Part shown: positions 6,462-11,590 of the stretch, one piece after another
How the letters are laid out: each line of letters opens with the position of its first letter
Position numbering within the stretch: the first letter of the stretch is position 1
NCBI GenBank assembly: GCA_028817755.1
Contig: JAPPPA010000053.1
Location: forward strand, 1-11,590
Length of the DNA stretch: 11,590 nt
Direction: 5' to 3'
Origin: Gammaproteobacteria bacterium
GTDB taxonomy: Bacteria > Pseudomonadota > Gammaproteobacteria > JAPPPA01
Made by a program: the position numbers and the translations under genes
The notes under the pieces: generated by a model
The model's database searches: none
The model's input: the letters and a program-made list of their open reading frames with translations, nothing else
What the model was told of the DNA's origin: nothing

Positions 6462-7379
6462 ATGGTTAAGCAGCGCACGCTAAAAAATACAATTAAAGCC
6501 ACAGGTGTTGGCCTACATACCGGTGACAAGGTTTATATGACTTTGCGTCCGGCTCCAGTTGATAGCGGCATTACTTTTTGCCGTACTGATCTGGAAGGTC
6601 TACCTACTGTTAAAGCAGACGCTCACTTGGTGGGCGACACACGTCTTTCTACAACCTTGGTAGATGGCGATCTGCGTATTGGCACCATTGAGCACTTGCT
6701 ATCAGCGATGGCCGGCTTAGGCATTGATAATGCTTATATTGATTTAAGCGCGCCTGAAGTACCTATCATGGACGGCAGTGCCGCACCTTTTGTATTTCTG
6801 CTGCAGTCTGCTGGCGTAGCAGAGCAGAACGCACCTAAGCGTTTTGTACGTATTCGTAAGCCTATTGAAGTGCGCGACGGCGACAAGTTCGCTCGTTTCG
6901 AGCCTTATGATGGCTTTAAAGTTAAATTCGACATTGAATTTGACCACCCTGTATTCACCCCAGAAACCCAAACCGCAGAGTTGGATTTCTCGGCCACCAC
7001 ATTTGTGAAAGAAGTAGCGCGTGCGCGCACCTTCGGCTTTATGCGTGACATTGAAATGCTACGTGAGCGTCAGTTGGCGTTAGGCGGCAGCATGGAAAAT
7101 GCGATCGTATTAGATGACTATCGCGTGTTAAACGACGATGGCCTTCGTTACGAAGATGAGTTTGTTAAGCACAAGGTGCTTGATGCAATTGGTGACCTGT
7201 ATTTGCTAGGTCATGCATTGATTGGTTCATACCATGGCTTCAAGTCAGGTCATGAGCTTAATAACCGTCTATTGCGTGCGTTGATTGCTGAAGTTGATGC
7301 CTGGGAAGAAGTCACCTTTGACGAAACCGAAGGCGCACCTATTTCATTCGGTACAAGTGCTGCACCAGCAGCAGCCTAA
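6462..7379 (+). CDS. lpxC: UDP-3-O-acyl-N-acetylglucosamine deacetylase LpxC
   Basis: LpxC is the zinc-dependent cytoplasmic deacetylase catalysing the committed step of lipid A synthesis. The product is 305 residues, the same length as the E. coli enzyme. It opens with the family sequence [21 protein letters not shown]. Zinc ligands His78, His237 and Asp241 are present, along with catalytic Glu77 (in GTIEHLLSA) and His264 (in [10 protein letters not shown]). The substrate-channel segment [13 protein letters not shown] lies at 98-110. The gene has its own probable promoter and leader after the ftsZ terminator, so it can be expressed separately from division genes. The C-terminus ends in a small nonpolar tail, SAAPAAA. 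In E. coli a nonpolar tail is needed for FtsH-mediated turnover; whether this one acts that way is only a guess. It converges with the downstream minus-strand gene. Confidence 0.98.
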   Translation: MVKQRTLKNTIKATGVGLHTGDKVYMTLRPAPVDSGITFCRTDLEGLPTVKADAHLVGDTRLSTTLVDGDLRIGTIEHLLSAMAGLGIDNAYIDLSAPEVPIMDGSAAPFVFLLQSAGVAEQNAPKRFVRIRKPIEVRDGDKFARFEPYDGFKVKFDIEFDHPVFTPETQTAELDFSATTFVKEVARARTFGFMRDIEMLRERQLALGGSMENAIVLDDYRVLNDDGLRYEDEFVKHKVLDAIGDLYLLGHALIGSYHGFKSGHELNNRLLRALIAEVDAWEEVTFDETEGAPISFGTSAAPAAA

Positions 7380-7397
7380 TCAAACACGATAGAAGTG

Positions 7398-7441
7398 GTT
7401 TAGCTGGCGAGTTTAGCGACTCGCTTTACGGTCAGCTAAAC
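7398..7441. terminator. Nested inverted repeat at the lpxC/DUF721-gene junction, probable bidirectional terminator
   Basis: An outer 9-base-pair stem, GTTTAGCTG (7398-7406) with CAGCTAAAC (7433-7441), encloses an inner 6-base-pair stem, GCGAGT (7407-7412) with ACTCGC (7419-7424), loop TTAGCG. An 8-base bulge (TTTACGGT) lies on the right side. The inner hairpin is followed by TTTA on the plus strand. The structure starts 18 bases after the lpxC stop and covers the last codons and stop of the opposing gene. A terminator serving both convergent genes is likely, but the T-tracts are weak. Confidence 0.55.
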
Positions 7442-7856
7442 GCCTAAAAACTGCAGCGAGGGCAGGGTCAGAAGTCGTTTTGGCGGCTCGTAGCAATACG
7501 GTTTGGTCTTCGCTAGAGAGTTTTCTAGGCACCTTTTTTACCGGTTTGCGTAATTGAGGACGTGGCGGTGCCACGCGGACTTTAATTCTGTTTACTTTGA
7601 GGCGACCTTCTTTACGGATCGCATCAAGGATGGTTTTACTCGAAAAACGTAGTCGAGTAGCCAATGCGGGATTCGCGGCAAGCAATGTGAGCTCGCCGTC
7701 CACTAAATTACCAGGCTGAATACTTCCGAGAGCGCGTATCTCAATAGGTAGTGCTTCGGTAATGGCGTCTTGTAGTTTCGCCAGCGACCACGCTTTGCTT
7801 ACCAGCATGCGGGTTTTGTTGTTGCTTTGAAGTAAGCCAGAAACTGCGCGCGCCAT
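7413..7856 (-). CDS. dciA: DUF721 (DciA-like) protein, putative DnaB helicase loader
   Basis: The 147-residue basic protein matches the DUF721 pattern. An N-terminal helical segment (AWSLAKLQDAITEALP) leads into a compact domain with GELTLLAANPALATRLRF (about 55-72) and KVNRIKVRVAPP, then a Lys/Arg-rich linker, then a C-terminal helical segment (DPALAAVFRRLADR). DUF721 proteins of the DciA type are described as ancestral partners and loaders of the replicative helicase DnaB in bacteria lacking DnaC. The family usually has Trp in PAWATRLRF; here it is Leu. The start is the ATG at 7856. An earlier in-frame TTG at 7901 would overlap the ribosome site of the divergent gene. No clear ribosome binding site precedes the ATG. 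It is the only minus-strand gene in the window. Family assignment is firm; the helicase role is inferred from the family. Confidence 0.82.
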   Translation of the reverse strand: MARAVSGLLQSNNKTRMLVSKAWSLAKLQDAITEALPIEIRALGSIQPGNLVDGELTLLAANPALATRLRFSSKTILDAIRKEGRLKVNRIKVRVAPPRPQLRKPVKKVPRKLSSEDQTVLLRAAKTTSDPALAAVFRRLADRKASR

Positions 7857-7899
7857 AATAATGTACGTCTGTTTTTGTGAGCGTAAAGCCAGCAAAAAC

Positions 7900-7905
7900 A
7901 AGGAG
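7900..7905 (+). promoter_or_regulatory. Ribosome binding site of the M23 peptidase gene
   Basis: AAGGAG lies 10 bases before the ATG at 7916 and favours that start over the in-frame GTG at 7877, which would sit upstream of this site. The 59 bases separating the two divergent start codons must also carry promoter elements for one or both genes, unless promoters lie in the opposing coding regions. I could not pick a convincing one. Confidence 0.7.
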
Positions 7906-7915
7906 TAAGTTAAAA

Positions 7916-8866
7916 ATGAAGTTTATATTATTTAAACGTACTGAAGGCGGCTTTAGGCAGGTTTCTGCTGCATGGGTGCTGGCGGCTGTATTGCCGTTGT
8001 CAGCCCTTGGCGTTGTCATGGGCGCTACGGTAATGAACTTTGTTAATCCGCCAGCTCAGGCCACCGGTGATGTGGTTATTTCGCATTCTGAGTACGAAGA
8101 AGCCCTGTCTACTTTGGGCGGTGACTTACAGGCTGGCTTGGACTCTGCGCAAAAGCAAGTATTGAAGGCTCGCCAAGACGCGAATACGCAACTAGGCGTG
8201 ATGGCTAGTCGTGTGGCTGAACTGCAAGCACGTTTGGCTCGCATGGAAACTGTGGCGCGACATATTGCTGATGAGCAGCCAGAACTGGCTGTTGCTGTAG
8301 ATTTTGCTTCTCCTGTTGCGGCCGGTGGTCCAGGGACGCTACAAACCGATGTTGAAATGACCGATGTTATTAATCAACTGGAGTTGTTGGAAGCGCGGTT
8401 ACAGGATCGTGAGCGTCAGCTTGGCGTGCTAGAAAACCTGGTGATTGGCGATGACATTGCTTCACGTTTAGCTCCTAAAGGGCGCCCGATTGTAGAAGGT
8501 TGGTTATCTTCGCCGTTTGGTAAGCGCACAGACCCGTTTACGGGCAAGCAAGCTTGGCATGCGGGTATTGATTTTGCGGGCGCAGAAGGTGGCGAGATTA
8601 TTGCCGTAGCGGATGGGGTGGTGACGTTTGCCGGCCGCCGTTACGGTTATGGCCTGTTAGTTGAGATTTCTCACGCTGATGGTCTGGCTACGCGTTACGC
8701 TCATAACCGAGAAAACCTAGTCGGTGTTGGCGATAAAGTGGTTGCAGGTGAAGTGATTGCTCGTATGGGTAATACGGGCCGTTCTACTGGTCCGCATGTG
8801 CACTTTGAACTGCTTAAAGATGGCAAGAAGGTTAACCCTTGGAAAGTGGTTGCCGCTAGCCGCTAA
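7916..8866 (+). CDS. Membrane-anchored M23 family (LytM-type) metallopeptidase
   Basis: The 316-residue product has a short cytoplasmic head, one hydrophobic segment at about 17-42, a predicted helical/coiled-coil region (about 58-118 and 145-175, many Gln, Glu, Arg and Leu), and a C-terminal LytM domain (about 195-310). All LytM catalytic positions are present: zinc ligands His215 and Asp219 in HAGIDF and His296 in HVHFEL, plus His263 in RYAHN and His294. It should therefore be an active periplasmic peptidoglycan endopeptidase tethered to the inner membrane, rather than a degenerate EnvC/NlpD-type activator. The coiled coil suggests partner binding. An M23 gene just before secA is, to my knowledge, also found in pseudomonads. 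The ATG at 7916 is supported by AAGGAG. Substrate bond and physiological role cannot be read from sequence, and I assign no gene name. Confidence 0.92.
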   Translation: MKFILFKRTEGGFRQVSAAWVLAAVLPLSALGVVMGATVMNFVNPPAQATGDVVISHSEYEEALSTLGGDLQAGLDSAQKQVLKARQDANTQLGVMASRVAELQARLARMETVARHIADEQPELAVAVDFASPVAAGGPGTLQTDVEMTDVINQLELLEARLQDRERQLGVLENLVIGDDIASRLAPKGRPIVEGWLSSPFGKRTDPFTGKQAWHAGIDFAGAEGGEIIAVADGVVTFAGRRYGYGLLVEISHADGLATRYAHNRENLVGVGDKVVAGEVIARMGNTGRSTGPHVHFELLKDGKKVNPWKVVAASR

Positions 8867-8874
8867 GCCTAGCC

Positions 8875-8897
8875 ATACGTCGTAAATTCCGGCGTAT
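8875..8897 (+). repeat. Small inverted repeat after the M23 gene
   Basis: ATACGTCG (8875-8882) pairs with CGGCGTAT (8890-8897), including one G-U pair, around a 7-base loop. It starts 9 bases after the stop codon. A TTTT run occurs only at 8907-8910, too far away for a classic terminator, so it may stabilise the 3' end of the transcript or do nothing. Confidence 0.35.
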
Positions 8898-8911
8898 TCA
8901 TAGCCGTTTTA

Positions 8912-8940
8912 TTTAGGCCAGCCCTTGGCTCTGGCATAAT
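8912..8940 (+). promoter_or_regulatory. Candidate extended -10 promoter of secA
   Basis: TGGCATAAT at 8932-8940 is an extended -10 (TG, one base, then CATAAT, which matches 5 of 6 consensus bases). A weak -35, TTTAGG (8912-8917), is 17 bases upstream. Transcription would start near 8947, giving a leader of about 77 bases before secA. The -10 overlaps one arm of a small inverted repeat (GCCAGCC 8917-8923 with GGC 8927-8929 and TGGC 8932-8935). Confidence 0.45.
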
Positions 8941-8952
8941 AAGCCCCATATC

Positions 8953-9004
8953 AACCTATGTGATCTTGTTTGCAACTATTGCATCGCAAGCCACATGGGT
9001 TTTT
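8953..9004 (+). terminator. Terminator-like hairpin in the secA leader (possible attenuator)
   Basis: AACCTATGTG (8953-8962) pairs with CACATGGGTT (8992-9001): ten pairs including one U-G. Inside are CTTG (8965-8968) with CAAG (8987-8990), and TGCAA (8971-8975) with TTGCA (8979-8983) closed by a CTA loop. This gives 19 base pairs in three stacked helices with small internal loops. Five T (9000-9004) follow. The structure ends 20 bases before the secA ATG, too close for a separate promoter between them. It is either the terminator of the M23 gene with secA read through, or a leader attenuator for secA. Confidence 0.6.
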
Positions 9005-9016
9005 CTGTATTACTGA
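8960..9016 (+). CDS. Possible 18-codon leader peptide upstream of secA
   Basis: A reading frame from GTG 8960 to TGA 9014-9016 would encode [18 protein letters not shown], a hydrophobic peptide long enough to enter or nearly span a membrane. It runs through the whole terminator-like hairpin: the GTG lies in the outer left arm, and the right arm is covered by codons 11-14. The TGA overlaps the GAGG used by secA, leaving 7 bases between this stop and the secA ATG, a layout suited to translational coupling. Against it, the GTG has no visible ribosome binding site, an ATG two bases earlier (8958) is followed at once by TGA, and short open frames are common by chance. It has no resemblance to the SecM arrest motif beyond containing Phe and Trp. 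This is speculative. Confidence 0.25.
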   Translation: MILFATIASQATWVFLYY

Positions 9017-9018
9017 GG
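9015..9018 (+). promoter_or_regulatory. Ribosome binding site of secA
   Basis: GAGG lies 5 bases before the secA ATG at 9024. It overlaps the stop codon of the possible leader frame, so a terminating ribosome would sit directly on it. Confidence 0.65.
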
Positions 9019-9023
9019 CCAAC

Positions 9024-11590
9024 ATGCTAGCCCGCATTATCAAATTCTTTATCGGCAGCCGTAACCAACGGCTGGTTCGTCGTATGCGTAAAGTGGTGGA
9101 TAAAATCACCGCTTATGAGGCTGATTATGAGGCGTTAAGCGACGAACAACTTCAGGCGAAAACCCAAGAGTTTCGTCAGCGACTAGTTGATGGCACAGAC
9201 CTCAATGATTTGATCCCAGAAGCGTTTGCCACCGTTCGCGAAGCGGGTAAACGTGTTTTAGGTATGCGACATTTTGATGTGCAGTTGATTGGCGCCATGG
9301 TGCTGAACCAAGGTCAGATCTCTGAAATGCGTACCGGTGAGGGTAAAACCCTTGTAGCGACAGCGGCGGCGTATTTGAATGCGCTTCCAGGTCGCGGCGT
9401 TCACGTTGTAACGGTGAACGACTACTTAGCACGCCGTGATGCTGAGTGGATGGGGCAGCTTTATGAATTTTTAGGGCTGACAGTCGGCGTGGTTGTGCCG
9501 GGTCAGAACTTTGAAGAAAAGAAAGCTGCTTATGCGGCTGACATCACCTACGCCACTAACAATGAGCTTGGCTTTGACTACTTACGCGACAACATGGCGT
9601 TTAGTAAAGAGCAGCAAGTTCAACGTGGCTTGAACTACGCCATTGTCGATGAAGTTGATTCGATCCTAATTGATGAAGCGCGTACGCCTCTGATTATTTC
9701 TGGTCCGTCTGATGACGACGTTAACTTGTACGCAGAAGTTAACAAGCTTGTGCCGAAGCTAGAAAAAGGCGAGAAAGACGAAGACGGTAACGAAACAGGC
9801 CACTTCACTGCCGACGAAAAAGGCAAGCAGGTGCATATCACCGAAGCTGGCCATGAAGTGCTAGAGCGCGAAATGAGCGCGATGGGCATTTTGGAAGAAG
9901 GCGCGAGCCTTTACGACCCAGCCAATATCGTTCTGCTTCATCACGCGAATGCGGCTTTGCGAGCGCATCATTTGTTCCGCATTAATGTGGACTACATTGT
10001 GCGTGATGGGCAAATCATGATCGTTGATGAATTTACTGGCCGTGTGTTGGCTGGTCGTCGTTGGTCTGATGGCTTGCATCAAGCACTAGAAGCGAAAGAA
10101 GGTTTAGACGTTCAACGTGAAAATCAAACCTTAGCCTCCATTACCTTCCAAAATTACTTCCGTATCTACAACAAGCTCAGCGGCATGACCGGTACCGCGG
10201 ATACTGAGGCTTATGAATTCCAAGATATTTATGGCCTAGAAGTTGTTGTTATCCCAACCAACGTGCCTGTTGCGCGTGAAGACTGTGGTGACAAGGTTTA
10301 CCTCAGTGCGCAGGAAAAATTTGAAGCGATTGTTGAAGACATTCGTGAAGTTCAAAGCACAACTCAGCAACCTATTTTGGTAGGTACGGCGTCTATTGAG
10401 GTATCAGAGCTGATCGCGGCAGAGCTGGCCAAAGCGGGTATTAAACACGAAGTTCTGAATGCCAAAAACCACGCTCGCGAAGCAGAAATTATTGAGCAAG
10501 CGGGGCGCCCCATGGCAGTCACGATTGCTACCAATATGGCTGGCCGTGGTACTGATATTGTGCTCGGCGGTAATTTAGAAGCTGAACTGCGTGATGTCGA
10601 AGGTGAGACTCAGCAGGAACAAGTTAAGAAAACTTGGCAGGCGCGTCATCAGCAAGTATTGGATGCTGGTGGTTTATACGTGATCGGTACCGAGCGTCAC
10701 GAATCTCGCCGTGTTGATAATCAGCTTCGTGGTCGTTCTGGTCGTCAAGGTGATCCAGGTAAAACCCGTTTTTACTTGTCGTTAGAAGACACCTTAATGC
10801 GTATTTTTGCCTCGCCACGTATGGCTGGTCTTATGCAACGTTTGGGCTTGGAGCGCGGCGAGGCGATTGAACATCGCTGGGTGACGCGAGCTATTGAAAA
10901 TGCGCAGCGTAAAGTTGAGGCACATAACTACGATATTCGTAAAAACTTGCTTGAGTACGATGATGTTGCCAATGACCAGCGTAAGGTCATTTATGGTCAG
11001 CGTTACGACATGCTGGAGCAAGAGTCGGTGCAGCCGATTGTGCAATCCATTCGTGGCGATGTTGTGGAAGGCATGGTCAATGCCTTTGTGCCGGTTGGTA
11101 GCCTACCTGAGCAGTGGGACTTGGCTGGTCTTGAAGCAGAGTTAAAAGAGAACTTAGGTGTTGAGTTGGATGTGACATCTTGGGTAGACGCACAAGACCA
11201 GCTAGACACTAATTCGCTCATTAACTTTGTGCTTGAGCACCTGATTCAGGATTACCAAGAAAAAGAAAACTTGGTGGGCGAGCAGGGCATGCGTGGCTTT
11301 GAAAAGTCAGTGCTGCTCCAGCTGCTTGATAAGCATTGGAAAGAGCATTTGTCGGCGATGGATTATCTGCGTCAAGGTATTCATTTGCGTGGCTATGCAC
11401 AAAAGAACCCGAAGCAAGAATATCGCCGTGAAGCATTTATTATGTTTCAACAAATGCTAGACGGGCTTAAGTCTGAAACGTTGAAGGTTCTGTCGCGTGT
11501 TCAAGTGCGCGCACCGGAAGAAGTACAGGCGCTTGAAGAGCGCCGCCGTGCCGCCGCTGAAGCTGCAGCAGAAGCTGCTAAAGCGCAACA
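9024..11590 (+). CDS. secA: Preprotein translocase ATPase SecA (3'-truncated)
   Basis: SecA is the motor ATPase that drives unfolded preproteins through SecYEG. The frame is open from the ATG at 9024 to the window edge: 855 complete codons of a protein usually about 900 long, with no frameshift or stop. The N-terminus ([17 protein letters not shown]) is typical. Visible motifs are Walker A MRTGEGKT (102-109), DEVD (209-212) followed by [11 protein letters not shown], the preprotein cross-linking region (about 225-370), [10 protein letters not shown] (507-516) and the arginine-finger segment [13 protein letters not shown] (567-579). The helical scaffold and wing end with [28 protein letters not shown]. 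The Ala/Glu-rich linker at the edge leads to the zinc-binding tail, which lies outside. One oddity: the usually conserved PTNRP segment reads PTNVP (411-415). No secM-like gene precedes it, unlike in E. coli. Confidence 0.98.
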   Translation, partial: MLARIIKFFIGSRNQRLVRRMRKVVDKITAYEADYEALSDEQLQAKTQEFRQRLVDGTDLNDLIPEAFATVREAGKRVLGMRHFDVQLIGAMVLNQGQISEMRTGEGKTLVATAAAYLNALPGRGVHVVTVNDYLARRDAEWMGQLYEFLGLTVGVVVPGQNFEEKKAAYAADITYATNNELGFDYLRDNMAFSKEQQVQRGLNYAIVDEVDSILIDEARTPLIISGPSDDDVNLYAEVNKLVPKLEKGEKDEDGNETGHFTADEKGKQVHITEAGHEVLEREMSAMGILEEGASLYDPANIVLLHHANAALRAHHLFRINVDYIVRDGQIMIVDEFTGRVLAGRRWSDGLHQALEAKEGLDVQRENQTLASITFQNYFRIYNKLSGMTGTADTEAYEFQDIYGLEVVVIPTNVPVAREDCGDKVYLSAQEKFEAIVEDIREVQSTTQQPILVGTASIEVSELIAAELAKAGIKHEVLNAKNHAREAEIIEQAGRPMAVTIATNMAGRGTDIVLGGNLEAELRDVEGETQQEQVKKTWQARHQQVLDAGGLYVIGTERHESRRVDNQLRGRSGRQGDPGKTRFYLSLEDTLMRIFASPRMAGLMQRLGLERGEAIEHRWVTRAIENAQRKVEAHNYDIRKNLLEYDDVANDQRKVIYGQRYDMLEQESVQPIVQSIRGDVVEGMVNAFVPVGSLPEQWDLAGLEAELKENLGVELDVTSWVDAQDQLDTNSLINFVLEHLIQDYQEKENLVGEQGMRGFEKSVLLQLLDKHWKEHLSAMDYLRQGIHLRGYAQKNPKQEYRREAFIMFQQMLDGLKSETLKVLSRVQVRAPEEVQALEERRRAAAEAAAEAAKAQ

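Noticed and set aside
7857..7901. TTG start adding 15 residues to the minus-strand DUF721 protein
   Set aside because: The extra residues do not resemble the family, and the start would overlap the ribosome site of the divergent gene. ATG 7856 is simpler.
7877..7915. GTG start adding 13 residues to the M23 peptidase
   Set aside because: AAGGAG at 7900-7905 lies downstream of this GTG and points to the ATG at 7916.
10894..11145. 83-codon plus-strand frame within secA
   Set aside because: It is out of frame inside conserved secA coding sequence, and the secA frame is fully open and matches the family throughout.
1..11590. Mobile elements, CRISPR arrays, tRNA or rRNA genes, toxin-antitoxin or phage modules
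   Set aside because: None seen. Every sizeable segment is accounted for by conserved core genes or short intergenic regions.

Overview
The window is a conserved gammaproteobacterial core region: the distal half of the division and cell wall (dcw) cluster, followed by lpxC and secA. The order is murC (partial), murB, ddl, ftsQ, ftsA, ftsZ, lpxC, a DUF721/DciA-family gene on the opposite strand, an M23 peptidase gene, and secA (partial). Protein sequences and gene order suggest a gammaproteobacterium, probably on the Pseudomonadales/Oceanospirillales side. Features pointing that way are a short-type MurB, no SecM-like secretion monitor before secA, and a DUF721 gene plus an M23 peptidase gene between lpxC and secA. 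Base composition looks moderate and even. I see no mobile element, RNA gene, CRISPR array, frameshift or sign of transfer.

Bases 1-4894 are one tightly packed co-directional run. murC/murB and murB/ddl share one base, ddl/ftsQ share four, and ftsQ/ftsA are two bases apart, so translational coupling is likely. MurC, MurB and Ddl supply the cytoplasmic peptidoglycan precursor pathway. FtsQ, FtsA and FtsZ are division proteins. ftsZ (4965-6149) follows a 70-base leader with a small A-rich tandem repeat, and ends in tandem stops with a strong hairpin at 6197-6232 that probably closes the dcw transcript.

The 312-base gap 6150-6461 holds that terminator, two dyad-symmetric sequences and a plausible sigma-70 promoter for lpxC, the committed step of lipid A synthesis. 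lpxC converges on the minus-strand DUF721 gene (7413-7856), and a nested inverted repeat spans the junction. The DUF721 gene diverges from a membrane-anchored LytM/M23 peptidase gene (7916-8866) across only 59 bases. secA starts at 9024 and is open to the window edge, lacking only its C-terminal tail.

Most of the window is ordinary, well-understood core genome. The best lead is the 157-base interval before secA. It has a candidate extended -10 promoter, a long terminator-like hairpin with a T-tract ending 20 bases before the secA start, and an 18-codon hydrophobic reading frame that runs through the hairpin and stops inside the secA ribosome binding site. Together these could form a leader-peptide/attenuator switch for secA in an organism without a visible secM, but this is a hypothesis from sequence alone.
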